The notes beneath the pieces were generated by a model. It had not been told where the DNA came from. It made no database searches and saw only the letters and a list, made by a program, of their open reading frames with translations. From NCBI RefSeq assembly GCF_003710815.1, contig NZ_RHHP01000025.1, positions 78,027-142,026 of the forward strand: DNA of 64,000 nucleotides. The letters are read 5' to 3'. Below are positions 8,657 to 16,746 of this stretch, one piece after another. This DNA comes from Brevibacillus centrosporus (GTDB lineage Bacteria; Bacillota; Bacilli; Brevibacillales; Brevibacillaceae). The stretch's first letter is position 1. Every line of letters begins with the position of its first letter. A program made the position numbers and the translations under genes.

Positions 8657-8685
8657 ATTTTACAAACCGACCGACGGTTTGTAAA
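8657..8685 (-). promoter_or_regulatory. Sigma-A promoter overlapped by a TetR-type palindromic operator
   Basis: On the minus strand -35 TTTACA (8680-8685) and -10 TAAAAT (8657-8662) are separated by exactly 17 bases. The promoter is spanned by a perfect 11-bp inverted repeat, TTTACAAACCG / CGGTTTGTAAA, with a 5-base centre (8659-8685). A repressor bound here would block polymerase. The form is typical of TetR-family sites, but no TetR gene lies nearby, so the regulator would act from elsewhere. Likely target: the membrane protein and efflux operon 8618-4571. Confidence 0.85.
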
Positions 8686-8717
8686 GACTTATTTTTTCCA
8701 TTCCTGTCCTTTTTCTT

Positions 8718-9320
8718 TCAACCGGCTTTTATGTTTTGCCGCCATTTTACAATGAGGTAGGTAGCCAGACCGAGCGCAGCGGCAATCAGCAAAAAGGTCA
8801 AGCCGTAGTGGCGAATGTAGACAACTACCTTGAACCACTCCCGCTCCAGCGTCCTTCCCAATAGCAAAAAGGTCAGACTCCAGATCAATGCACCAGCGTA
8901 AGAAAATCCGGCAAAGCGCCGAAAATCCATGGAAGCGATCCCTGCCAAATAAGCGGTAATGTGTCGGACACCCGGTAAGAAATAGCCAATCAGCAGCAAG
9001 TACGACCCGTAGCGGGCAAACAGCTTCTGCGTGGACTCGATTCGTTTCGGCGAAATGTGCAAATAAGGACCTACCTTGATCAGCAGCGGCAGTCCCCATT
9101 TCAATCCAATAGCATAGCTGATGGAAATGCCTGCTGACGCACCTAAAAAAGCGCTTAGGAGCGTGTACGGCATCTGCAGAACCCCACGGGAAACGGCATA
9201 CCCCGCGTAGGTCATCAACACCTCGTCCGGGATGGGCACCCCCAAGACACCTAGCGCCAAGGCAAAAAAGATCCCTACATATCCGTATTTCATCAAAAAC
9301 AAATCCAAATGATGTTCCAC
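8718..9320 (-). CDS. DedA-family membrane protein
   Basis: 200-residue DedA/SNARE-associated family protein. The family signatures are clear: GVLGVPIPDEVLMTYAGY near the N-terminus, FLGASAGISISYAIG in the middle, and the conserved FARYGSYLLLIGYFLPGVRH segment (about residues 106-125), whose Arg and Pro are important in the family. DedA proteins work in the membrane as flippase-like factors affecting phospholipid recycling, envelope integrity and resistance. GTG 9320 is chosen because GGAGG lies 5 bases upstream; ATG 9332 would overlap its own ribosome site. It is monocistronic and divergent from the AEC permease. Confidence 0.9.
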   Translation of the reverse strand: MEHHLDLFLMKYGYVGIFFALALGVLGVPIPDEVLMTYAGYAVSRGVLQMPYTLLSAFLGASAGISISYAIGLKWGLPLLIKVGPYLHISPKRIESTQKLFARYGSYLLLIGYFLPGVRHITAYLAGIASMDFRRFAGFSYAGALIWSLTFLLLGRTLEREWFKVVVYIRHYGLTFLLIAAALGLATYLIVKWRQNIKAG

Positions 9321-9485
9321 AGCTACCTCCATCTCCTTGTCCTTTTACATCCTATTCTTCCCACATTCGACATCATGCTCGCTTTTTTCCCCCTTGCCGA
9401 GAAAAACAGCCTTCCCTTTCTATTACCCGAGGAGTACAATTCTTTCCAATCATCTGAATTCTATTTTGAAGAAACGAGGAATACC

Positions 9486-10412
9486 ATGTCTGTCTTTCTC
9501 ACTACCTCCGGCCAGATCATTGCCCCTATCGTCGTACTGATCGGGATCGGCGCCATCCTTCATCGCGCTTTTCGTTTGGATATGAATACTTTGTCCAAGC
9601 TCATTCTTTATTTTTTTGTCCCGGCGATCGCTTTCGTAAAAATCTATGAAGCGAAGCTGTCTTTTGCCCTGCTTTTGCAGGTGATTGGTTTTTTGCTGCT
9701 GCAGTTTGTCTTGCTGCTGATCCTCACAGAAGGTATCAGCAGGCTGTTTCGCTTTTCCAAAGGATTTTCCGCCAGCTTCTCGAACAGCGTGGTTCTCACC
9801 AACAACGGAAATATCGGAATCCCTGTAAACGATCTCGCTTTTCGCCACGATCCACTCGCTATGTCCATTCAGATTGTTGTCGTCGTATTTGAGATTTTGG
9901 TGACCTTTACCTTTGGACTGCTTAAAGCAAGTGCTGCCACAAAGGGCTTGCTCGGCTCGATTCGTCACTTTTTTCGGCTTCCCGTTTTGTATGCGATCAT
10001 TCTTGGCCTGCTGTGCAATCTTCTGCAGCTTTCTGTCCCTGACTTTTTGTGGGTACCAGCCAAGCAGGCAGCCAATGGCATGCTCGCCATAGCACTGGTC
10101 AGCATCGGCGCGCAAATCGCTTCTGTAGCTCTGAAAAAGAATACGTGGCTGGTTGTGGCGAGCAGCTTCTTGCGTTTGATTGTCTCTCCCATCGTTGCGT
10201 ATGGGGTAATTACGCTCCTCGGACTCGATGGCATTACGGCACAAGCTCTCTTCATTGCCAGCGCCATCCCCACTTCACGAAATAGTGCAGCCCTGGCACT
10301 GGAATACAACAACGAACCGGAATTCGCTGCCCAAGCCGTGCTTGTCTCCACGCTGCTGAGTACGATTACACTCACCCTCTGCATCTCGCTCGCAGGCTCA
10401 CTGTTTCCGTGA
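9486..10412 (+). CDS. AEC-family (auxin efflux carrier-like) permease
   Basis: 308-residue membrane transporter of the AEC family, near the usual length, with about ten predicted TM segments in two repeats. The N-terminal repeat shows KLILYFFVPAIAFVKIYE and the conserved NNGNIGIPV loop (about residues 106-114). The C-terminal repeat ends with ASAIPTSRNSAALALEYN, matching the second crossover. Bacterial AEC proteins move malate, malonate or other organic anions; the substrate here is unknown. ATG 9486 follows ACGAGGAAT. The gene is followed by a terminator whose 3' arm carries the ribosome site of the next gene. Confidence 0.88.
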   Translation: MSVFLTTSGQIIAPIVVLIGIGAILHRAFRLDMNTLSKLILYFFVPAIAFVKIYEAKLSFALLLQVIGFLLLQFVLLLILTEGISRLFRFSKGFSASFSNSVVLTNNGNIGIPVNDLAFRHDPLAMSIQIVVVVFEILVTFTFGLLKASAATKGLLGSIRHFFRLPVLYAIILGLLCNLLQLSVPDFLWVPAKQAANGMLAIALVSIGAQIASVALKKNTWLVVASSFLRLIVSPIVAYGVITLLGLDGITAQALFIASAIPTSRNSAALALEYNNEPEFAAQAVLVSTLLSTITLTLCISLAGSLFP

Positions 10413-10439
10413 CACTCTCCTAGCCGCCGCTATGTGCAT

Positions 10440-10508
10440 AAAAGCCCCTCCTCCGCGAAGAATACGGTTGGACCATCATTTTCCGTCTTTCGAGGGGGGA
10501 CTGCTTTT
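10440..10508 (+). terminator. Terminator-like hairpin embedding the next gene's ribosome site
   Basis: AAAAGC + CCCTCCTC (10440-10453) pairs with GAGGGGGG + GCTTTT (10492-10508) with a 3-base bulge, followed by six T ending at base 10510. The next ATG is at 10511. The G-rich 3' arm is also the only good Shine-Dalgarno sequence for the DUF1254 gene, so the hairpin could both end the AEC transcript and limit translation of the next gene. Confidence 0.65.
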
Positions 10509-10510
10509 TT

Positions 10511-11754
10511 ATGAAGAGATACATCCGCTACAGCCTGCTGACTTTCTGCCTCTTGTCGCTCATTGCGTTCACAATCCAGCCTGCTCCCCGCGTGCTCGCA
10601 GCCTGGGACTCGAAAAAACCGGATAGCCGAACCCAGCAGCTCGTGCAATCACGGGAAAATTTCGCGTATGCGCTAGGGCTCCAAGCCTACATCTACGGCT
10701 ATCCCCTCGTCCTCGTTGCCAAAACGATGGGAGAGATGACAAACCAGCCGGCCCCGCTCAGCCAGTTCGTCTACATGGATGCCGTAGCGACGCCCAGCTT
10801 TCGGACCATCGTTACGCCAAACTCGGATACGCTTTATCTGAACGCTTGGCTGGATTTGTCCCGCACCCCTGTCCTCCTCCAGGTACCCGATAATCCGCAA
10901 AACCGCTACTATACGGTACAAATGCTGGATGCCTATACAAATACCTTTCACAATGAATCCAATCGCGCTACGAAGCAGCAGGCCAGGCAAAGTGTCATCG
11001 TCGGCCCCGATTGGAGAGGACCACTGCCTGCAGGCATCCATAAAATCTACGCGCCGACCAATACCGTCTGGCTCTTGGGGCGCGTGGGATTCGCAAAAAT
11101 CCACCCCCTGCCTGTGACTTTGTTCTGCTGAATCAGTTTGCTCTGGCAGGAATCGATGTACAAAATGGGTTTGATCCCGCTCAGATCGATCCGGCGAGCC
11201 GGGCAGGTCTGCTGCGCGCTTTGCAGGACGGTCCATCTGTCGTGGAAAACGGTTTTCTTCCTTACACGACTGTCCGAAACGGCTGGGGCTCTTTTTTCCC
11301 TATCGGCACATACGGTGATCAATTTCTCGCACGCGCCTTCATTGCCTACTCCGGTATCGGTGCCAACGTTCCAGAAGAGGAAGCCTACTTTCGTGCCTAT
11401 ACGGACGGACAAAACCGGCTTCTTGCGGGCGAGAAATCGTATACGCTGCATTTTGACCGTGACCAGCTCCCCAAGACGACAGCCCTTTGGTCAATCAACG
11501 TCTACGACAACGAGCTGTTTCTAGCAAAAACAGAAGCTGGCCGCGCCTCGGTACGCAGCAACAACGGCACCTTGAAGCTAGGTCCGGACGGCTCTCTCGA
11601 CATCGTGCTGCAAAAGTCACCTCCCCGGGATCCACATGCGAACTGGCTGCCTACTCCGGCAGGAAATTTCAATCTTGTTCTACGCGTCTTTGCACCTATC
11701 TCCGGCTCATTGGGTCCACGACATGCTTGGCCGCCTGTGCGTGAAAGCCGTTAG
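10511..11754 (+). pseudogene. DUF1254/DUF1214 secreted protein, frameshifted
   Basis: Intact length would be about 414 residues. The first part (10511-11131) has a Sec signal peptide (basic start, hydrophobic LLTFCLLSLIAF, cleavage near VLAAW) and a DUF1254 domain (AYIYGYPLVLV; TPNSDTLYLNAWLDLS). It continues correctly to WLLGRVGF (about residue 193) and then stops. The downstream frame, open through 11101-11754, resumes with CDFVLLNQFALAG and carries the DUF1214 domain (WSINVYDNELFL; GSLDIVLQ; NFNLVLRVF). The switch lies at A5 (11094-11098) or C5 (11104-11108) runs and fits loss of one base. It may be a real mutation, a phase-variable tract or an assembly error. Function of the family is unknown. 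Confidence 0.85.
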
Positions 11755-11836
11755 TCACCATTTTTAAAAAGCTATGCACGAGTAAGCTGTCTGTCCCTGC
11801 TATTGCAAGCGGCGGACACGGCTTTTTTCGTTGCGC

Positions 11837-11879
11837 AAAAAGAAGCCTCGGTCCCGAAACAAGTTCGAGCCGAGGCTTC
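11837..11879 (-). terminator. Terminator of the OpuA operon
   Basis: A perfect 10-bp stem (GAAGCCTCGG / CCGAGGCTTC) is followed on the minus strand by TTTTTG. It lies 43 bases after the substrate-binding protein stop codon. Confidence 0.9.
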
Positions 11880-11921
11880 ATTACTAGAGGTTGGAGAAAT
11901 AGTCATACTGACTTTACTGGC

Positions 11922-12851
11922 TTACTTCTTCAGATCTTCGATGGAGTTTACGTTCATGTAGGTTGGAACTGCCAGCCCCAGCTTGGTACCGTTCAGGTTT
12001 GGACCGAGATCCTCTACATTTTCGCCCAATTTCTTAAAGTAGTCTTCATGTGTCGTCGGCAGCCAAGCCGCTACCATACCGTCCACGTCACCATTGGATA
12101 CACCTACCCACATTGGGCCTGCCTCCACTTGGCTCAGCTCTACCTGATACTTCAGCTTTTGCTCCAAAACGGCTTTCACGACGTTCGTGCTGGCAATCTC
12201 GGAATCCCATGCCACATAGGCGAGTGTCAGCTTTTTGCCTTCAGCAGGCTGGATGCCCTCAACCCATTTGTTGACGGTTTCCTCGTTGTTTTTCACCCAC
12301 TGCGCCGCAGCTTCCTCCGGCTTTTTCCCGTCCGCGATGTCGAGCATAACCTTTTCCATATCCTCTGGCTTCCACTCGAACTTGTCCAGGAAAGCATACG
12401 CGCTCGGTTGATCCTCTTTCAGACCTTTACGGACGATGGTGTGAATTTGCTCATCCTTGCCGTAAGCGCCTTTTGGGTCCTCGAGGTACTTCATCTCGAA
12501 TTTGGAGAACATCCAGTGCGGTGTCCATCCCGTCACGATAATTGGCTTCTTATCCTTGTACGCCTGTGTCAGTTCTGCTGTCATGGCTGCGCTCGAGCCC
12601 TCAACCAGCTCCCACCCTTGCAGGTCGTAGTCTTTTATCGCTTTTTCCGTTGCTTTCATCAAACCGGCACCTGGGTCAATACCGATAATTTTGTGATCGA
12701 CTTGCTCACCGACACTGCCTTGAGCCGATTCCGTATTTCCTGCTGGCGGCTGGCTGCCCTCCTGCGGTGTGTTACTGCTTCCGCATCCCGCTAGAAACAT
12801 GCTCATCCCCAGTGCGACTGCCAATCCTTTGATCATGGTTACCTTTTTCAT
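11922..12851 (-). CDS. opuAC: Glycine betaine ABC transporter, substrate-binding lipoprotein (OpuAC-like)
   Basis: 309-residue lipoprotein with lipobox MFLAGCG (about residues 17-23), then an OpuAC-type solute-binding domain: IGIDPGAGLM, KDKKPIIVTGWTPHWMF (carrying aromatic residues used to cage quaternary ammonium groups) and LAYVAWDSEIASTNVV. It captures betaine or related osmolytes outside the membrane and passes them to the OpuAB/OpuAA transporter. It is the last gene of the operon, 11 bases after opuAB, and has a strong site (AGGAGGGG). The exact ligand (glycine betaine, proline betaine, carnitine) cannot be fixed. Confidence 0.92.
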   Translation of the reverse strand: MKKVTMIKGLAVALGMSMFLAGCGSSNTPQEGSQPPAGNTESAQGSVGEQVDHKIIGIDPGAGLMKATEKAIKDYDLQGWELVEGSSAAMTAELTQAYKDKKPIIVTGWTPHWMFSKFEMKYLEDPKGAYGKDEQIHTIVRKGLKEDQPSAYAFLDKFEWKPEDMEKVMLDIADGKKPEEAAAQWVKNNEETVNKWVEGIQPAEGKKLTLAYVAWDSEIASTNVVKAVLEQKLKYQVELSQVEAGPMWVGVSNGDVDGMVAAWLPTTHEDYFKKLGENVEDLGPNLNGTKLGLAVPTYMNVNSIEDLKK

Positions 12852-12862
12852 AAAAACCCCTC

Positions 12863-13702
12863 CTACGCGTTTTTTCTCTTTCCCACCCCTTGCGTGATGC
12901 GATCCAGCAAAATCGCCATGATCACAATCGCGAGACCTGCTTCAAAGCCTTGACCGATATTGATCTGCGTCACGGCGCGGTATACATCCGCACCCAATCC
13001 TTTCGCTCCAATCATGGAAGCGATCACGACCATGGACAGTGCCAGCATGATGCTCTGGTTGATCCCTGCCATCATCGTCGTTTTCGCAATCGGCAGCTGT
13101 ACTTTCGTCAGTTTTTGCCAGTAGGTCGATCCGAAAGCATCGGAAGCCTCAATCAAATCAGCAGGGACTTGGCGAATCCCCAGATTGGTCAGGCGGATCG
13201 TCGGCGGCATCGCAAAGATCACCGAAGCGATCACACCTGGTACCTTCCCCAGCCCGAAGAAAAAGATGGCGGGAATCAAATACACAAAGGCCGGCATCGT
13301 CTGCATGAAGTCGAGCAACGGCGTGACGACTTTCTGCACCGATTCGTTTTTCGCGCACCAGATCCCCATCGGAATCCCGATGACGACGGATATCAAAGCG
13401 GCGGTCAACACCAGCGCAAGTGTTTCCATCGAGTGCTCCCAGTAACCCAGGTTTTGAATCAGCAATAAGCCAATGAAGGTAAAAAGAGCCATCGTCCATC
13501 TTCCTGCCCGATAGGCCATCAGCACAAACAGGATAATGACAAGCCAAAACGGCAGTCCTGTCAGGATCGCATTGAACAGATCGACTGTCCCTCCGATGGC
13601 TGCGGATATCAGGTCAAACACAAACCCCAAATTTTCGTCCAGCCCGTCGACGATGACCTCAATCCACTCGTCGAGAGGCAGCTTTGGAAATAGTTGACTC
13701 AT
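12863..13702 (-). CDS. opuAB: Glycine betaine ABC transporter permease (OpuAB-like)
   Basis: 279-residue permease of the OpuAB/ProW family. Hydrophobic segments cover most of the protein; the binding-protein-dependent transport loop is DAFGSTYWQKLTKVQLPIA (about residues 192-210), with TMPAFVYLIPAIFFFGLG and MPPTIRLTNLGIRQVP upstream, all characteristic of the family. It forms the membrane channel with the OpuAA ATPase. The start ATG shares one base with the opuAA stop (TAATG), indicating translational coupling. Confidence 0.93.
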   Translation of the reverse strand: MSQLFPKLPLDEWIEVIVDGLDENLGFVFDLISAAIGGTVDLFNAILTGLPFWLVIILFVLMAYRAGRWTMALFTFIGLLLIQNLGYWEHSMETLALVLTAALISVVIGIPMGIWCAKNESVQKVVTPLLDFMQTMPAFVYLIPAIFFFGLGKVPGVIASVIFAMPPTIRLTNLGIRQVPADLIEASDAFGSTYWQKLTKVQLPIAKTTMMAGINQSIMLALSMVVIASMIGAKGLGADVYRAVTQINIGQGFEAGLAIVIMAILLDRITQGVGKRKNA

Positions 13703-14925
13703 TATACTTTCACCTGCCCTTCTTCTTCAGTCGGCAGTGTACTTTCCTGATTGACTTTCCCTGCCAGGCCGCCCAATACGGCTCCTTTTACGATGATCCC
13801 CAGCAAACGATCATGCTCACCGATCACGGAGACGGGGATATCGGAGAACGCCACGAGGTCAAACAGCTCGTTTAGCAATGTCTGCGGCCCCACCTTTGGC
13901 ACGTCTCTGCGCATGACTTCTTCGAGCGTTTTGCCGTGCATCTTCGCATCGTTAACGGCATCGGCTGTGAGTACCCCGAGCAGCGTCTTTTTCCGATCGA
14001 CGACATACAAGCTGGATACGCCTCGGTCCCGCATCAGCTGCAAGGCGACACTCGGTCCGCGATCCAGTGTAATCGTCTCCGCCCGCTTCATGACATGCTC
14101 AGCCGACAGGACTTTCGAGCGATCCACATCTTCCACGAAGCGCTCTACGTACTCATTGGCTGGATTCGTCATGATTTCTTCCGGCGTACCAATTTGTACG
14201 ATCGCTCCATCCTTCATCAGGGCGATGCGATCCCCGATTTTCAGTGCTTCATCCAGATCATGCGTAATAAAGATGATGGTTCGCTGCATCGAGCTCTGCA
14301 ATTCCAGCAGCTCATCCTGCATGTCTTTGCGAATGAGTGGATCGAGTGCGCTGAATGCCTCGTCCATCAACAGCACATCAGGATCATTGGCCAGTGCCCG
14401 TGCCAGACCCACACGCTGCTGCATCCCCCCGGACAGCTGGTCGGGATAGCTCTGCTCCCAGCCGCCGAGTCCAACGAGTGTGAGCGACTCTTTGGCTCTC
14501 TGTTCCCGTTCGCTCTTCGGCATATTTTGGATTTCCAAACCGTAAGCCGCATTTTCCAGCACCGTTCTGTGCGGAAACAATGCGAATTTCTGAAAGACCA
14601 TTCCTAGCTTTTTACGTCTGACTTGCTGAAGCTGCTCTGCATTCATACTGACGATGTCTACACCGTCAATCAGAATTTTGCCCTCCGTTGGTTCGATCAA
14701 GCGGTTCAACAACCGGACCAAGGTGGACTTCCCGCTACCCGAGAGCCCCATGATGACAAAAATCTCACCCGCATGCACTTCAAAGCTCGCTTGATTTACC
14801 CCGAGAGTCAGACCGGTTTCTTTCAATATTTCCCCTTTGGTCTTTCCCTGCTTTACGAGAGGTAACGCGCGCCCTGGCTGGCGTCCAAAGATCTTCGTCA
14901 AGTTTTCTACAGTAATCTTGGGCAT
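13702..14925 (-). CDS. opuAA: Glycine betaine ABC transporter ATPase (OpuAA-like)
   Basis: 407-residue ATPase. Walker A GLSGSGKST (about residues 61-69), signature LSGGMQQRVGLARAL (about 165-179) and Walker B VLLMDEAFSALDP (about 185-197) are intact, and tandem CBS domains fill the C-terminal third (for example SSLYVVDRKKTLLGVLTADA). In OpuA/ProV systems the CBS domains sense ionic strength or cyclic nucleotides. ATG 14925 is chosen because GGAGGTGA lies just upstream; the open frame extends to 14994 without another good start. First gene of the operon, divergent from a GbsR-like regulator. Confidence 0.94.
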   Translation of the reverse strand: MPKITVENLTKIFGRQPGRALPLVKQGKTKGEILKETGLTLGVNQASFEVHAGEIFVIMGLSGSGKSTLVRLLNRLIEPTEGKILIDGVDIVSMNAEQLQQVRRKKLGMVFQKFALFPHRTVLENAAYGLEIQNMPKSEREQRAKESLTLVGLGGWEQSYPDQLSGGMQQRVGLARALANDPDVLLMDEAFSALDPLIRKDMQDELLELQSSMQRTIIFITHDLDEALKIGDRIALMKDGAIVQIGTPEEIMTNPANEYVERFVEDVDRSKVLSAEHVMKRAETITLDRGPSVALQLMRDRGVSSLYVVDRKKTLLGVLTADAVNDAKMHGKTLEEVMRRDVPKVGPQTLLNELFDLVAFSDIPVSVIGEHDRLLGIIVKGAVLGGLAGKVNQESTLPTEEEGQVKV

Positions 14926-15112
14926 ATGGTCACCTCCAACTTTCTGCCCGTATTCCGGACGATCACTACCCTTACAATTGTATCGGGGCTTCATTTTTCC
15001 CTCAAATTGGGTGAGGACCGATAATCGGGCATTTTTAGCGTTCAGAAAAAACTTTACGTACTTTTCTTACCGTATTCGCAGAATAACTCGTATATACTGT
15101 ACAATATCTCCA

Positions 15113-15141
15113 TTTACTTTTCCCAGTTAGAAACGTACAAT
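15113..15141 (+). promoter_or_regulatory. Likely sigma-A promoter of the GbsR-like gene
   Basis: TTTACT (15113-15118) and TACAAT (15136-15141) are separated by 17 bases, 47 bases before the start codon. The 263-base divergent region must also hold the opuA promoter and the regulator's operator; the AT-rich stretch at 15088-15106 (TATATACTGTACAATAT) is a candidate, but no clean -35 could be assigned for opuA. Confidence 0.55.
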
Positions 15142-15188
15142 CTTAAACAGGTTACAATTGAAACACCAGAGGAGCTGCTTTTTTCAAA

Positions 15189-15737
15189 ATGGATACCAAA
15201 CAGGAAAGAATCCTTGAAAAAGCCCAGGAACGCGTGATCGAGACACTTGCTCGGAACATGGATTTGTACGGTATTACCATGTCGACAGGACTGTTGTATG
15301 GCACGTTGCTGTTTCAGGACAAGTCCATGACGCTCGATGAAATGGGTGAAGCGCTCGGAATGAGCAAGACCAGCATGAGTACCGGCGTTCGTACGTTAAT
15401 GGACTTAAATATGGTAGAAAAGATATGGAAAAAAGGAACGAGAAAGGATCATTATGAAGTCAATCTGGACTGGTACCAGAACTTCATCGATCTCTTCTCC
15501 GTAAAATGGAGACACGCTTGCGAGCAAAACGGCATGAGCCTGAAAAAGTCACTGCAGGAGCTGAATGCCCTCCTCGAAGCAGAAGGTCTCTCGGATGAAG
15601 ACAAAGAACGTGTCAAACTCAGCATCGAGCGCATCGAGAATGGGCTGGAGTACTACCATTGGCTGTCCCGGTTGATCGATTCCTTTGAGTCACACGATAT
15701 CTTTCAGTTTGTACCGAAAGAGGAAATTGAGTCATAG
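15189..15737 (+). CDS. GbsR/OpcR-type transcriptional regulator of osmolyte genes
   Basis: 182-residue MarR-superfamily regulator of the GbsR type. The winged helix includes LDEMGEALGMSKTSMSTGVRTL (roughly residues 51-72) and a charged C-terminal dimerisation helix follows. Proteins of this group repress osmoprotectant uptake or choline oxidation genes and respond to choline or salt. Its position, divergent from opuA, strongly suggests that it represses that operon. ATG 15189 is preceded by AGAGGAGCTG. I leave the symbol blank because GbsR, OpcR and OpuAR homologues are not separable by eye. Confidence 0.9.
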   Translation: MDTKQERILEKAQERVIETLARNMDLYGITMSTGLLYGTLLFQDKSMTLDEMGEALGMSKTSMSTGVRTLMDLNMVEKIWKKGTRKDHYEVNLDWYQNFIDLFSVKWRHACEQNGMSLKKSLQELNALLEAEGLSDEDKERVKLSIERIENGLEYYHWLSRLIDSFESHDIFQFVPKEEIES

Positions 15738-15751
15738 ACTTTGCCCAAGCA

Positions 15752-15853
15752 TAAGAAAACCTCTATCGAGGCCAGTTCGAGGAGGAGCGACCGCGTTTTA
15801 GCGGAAAGTTTTCATGCGCTCCGGAATTCATAAGCCTTACGCTTATAAATTCC
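15752..15853. repeat. Palindrome-rich intergenic element
   Basis: Three hairpins follow each other: one near 15760-15782; GGAGCG(15784-15789)/CGCTCC(15817-15822) enclosing CCGC/GCGG; and GGAATTCATAAGC (15823-15835)/GCTTATAAATTCC (15841-15853) with a single mismatch. No T run follows, so it is not itself a terminator. It resembles dispersed palindromic repeats; a segment of similar sequence occurs near 48631-48670. Confidence 0.5.
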
Positions 15854-15867
15854 TATACGTTCAAGAA

Positions 15868-15912
15868 AGACCAGCTCGTACACCGTAAAAGGTCGAGAGC
15901 TGGTCTTTTTTG
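15868..15912 (+). terminator. Terminator of the GbsR-like gene
   Basis: A perfect 10-bp stem (AGACCAGCTC / GAGCTGGTCT) is followed by a T run. It lies after the palindromic element. Confidence 0.88.
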
Positions 15913-16016
15913 TCTATAACTTCCAGTATCTTCATGCTATACTTCTTTTGCAGGCTGGCTGCTTGCCAGATTTCTGCAGATTTGTATCGTTTATATGAAG
16001 AAAGGAGTTGGCGAAT

Positions 16017-16094
16017 ATGAACACAATCAATCTTCGGAATACTCATACAGCTATCGAATTGAAAAACACGCAGGAGGGGGAGCTGCACCGCTAA
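16017..16094 (+). CDS. Possible 25-residue leader peptide
   Basis: The frame 16017-16094 encodes 25 residues, starting MNTINLRNTHTAIELK and ending GELHR. AAAGGAG lies 10 bases before its ATG, an unusually strong ribosome site for a chance frame. Its last codons form the left arm of the 10-bp hairpin at 16073-16105, and the stop codon lies in the hairpin loop. It ends 27 bases before the cysteine hydrolase start. Together these features suggest a regulatory leader peptide rather than a functional small protein. The peptide contains no run of a single rare amino acid that would name the signal. Confidence 0.55.
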   Translation: MNTINLRNTHTAIELKNTQEGELHR

Positions 16095-16115
16095 TCTCCC
16101 CCTCCACCTAGGAGG
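16073..16115 (+). promoter_or_regulatory. Competing hairpins over a ribosome binding site (possible translational attenuator)
   Basis: GGAGGGGGAG (16073-16082) pairs perfectly with CTCCCCCTCC (16096-16105). The end of that right arm, CCTCC (16101-16105), can instead pair with GGAGG (16111-16115), the ribosome site of the cysteine hydrolase gene, over a 5-base loop. Only one pairing can exist at a time. A ribosome covering the left arm at the end of the leader peptide would free CCTCC to hide the downstream site. Confidence 0.5.
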
Positions 16116-16121
16116 ATGTTC

Positions 16122-16685
16122 ATGAACCACAAGACAGCTCTGCTCGTTATCGATGCCCAGGTCGGAATCATCGAGGGCACCAACAACGATTCCGTATTTG
16201 CAAAAGACTCGTTGGTCCACACCATTCAAGCTCTGATCGAGCAAGCGCGTACACGCTCGATCCCTGTTTTGTTTGTACAGGATGAAGATGTGCGAGATGG
16301 ACTTGGCGAAGAGGCATTTGCCATTCATCCGTCCCTCTCCCCTCTCCCGAATGAGCCGGTCGTCTGGAAACGCGCGACGGATTCCTTTCATGGCACTGAC
16401 TTGCACGAGCAGCTGCAGGAACTCGGGGTCACCCACCTGGTGATCACCGGCTGCAAAACCGAGTATTGCATCGACAGCGCCTGCCGCAAAGCCACGACAC
16501 TCGGCTACGACGTTACACTGGTCAAAGACGGACACTCGACATCGGACAATGCCGCCCTGCGCGGAGAGCAAATCGTCGCTCATCACAACACCTGCTTGCA
16601 CGGTTTGAGCAATCTGCATCCGTTCATTATCGTGCGCCCTTCAGAAGAAGACGTACTCGTGCCAAGTCACGACTCTTACCGCTAG
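16122..16685 (+). CDS. Isochorismatase-family cysteine hydrolase
   Basis: 187-residue cysteine hydrolase. The catalytic triad is visible: Asp in ALLVIDAQVG (about residue 12), Lys in VVWKRATDSF (about 83) and Cys in TGCKTEYCIDSACRKA (about 117). Family members hydrolyse isochorismate, nicotinamide, ureidoacrylate or similar amides. The central TGCKTEYCID and the length suit the YcaC/isochorismatase group rather than nicotinamidase; the substrate is unknown. ATG 16122 is taken since TAGGAGG lies 6-7 bases upstream; ATG 16116 would touch that site. Expression may be governed by the leader structure just upstream. Confidence 0.88.
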   Translation: MNHKTALLVIDAQVGIIEGTNNDSVFAKDSLVHTIQALIEQARTRSIPVLFVQDEDVRDGLGEEAFAIHPSLSPLPNEPVVWKRATDSFHGTDLHEQLQELGVTHLVITGCKTEYCIDSACRKATTLGYDVTLVKDGHSTSDNAALRGEQIVAHHNTCLHGLSNLHPFIIVRPSEEDVLVPSHDSYR

Positions 16686-16702
16686 ACAGAATAATGGAAG
16701 AT

Positions 16703-16739
16703 AAAAAACGGGCTGCCCCCTGTGGCTTTGCCCGTTTTT
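16703..16739. terminator. Bidirectional terminator
   Basis: AAAAACGGGC (16704-16713) pairs with GCCCGTTTTT (16730-16739). It separates the cysteine hydrolase gene from the convergent small-gene pair. Confidence 0.85.
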
Positions 16740-16746
16740 CTATGCC

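Noticed and set aside
9450..10244. A 264-codon minus-strand frame opposite the AEC permease
   Set aside because: Gln/Asp/Arg-rich shadow of a hydrophobic protein.
12048..12794. A 248-codon plus-strand frame opposite opuAC
   Set aside because: Shadow composition; the opposite strand is a complete binding protein with lipobox.
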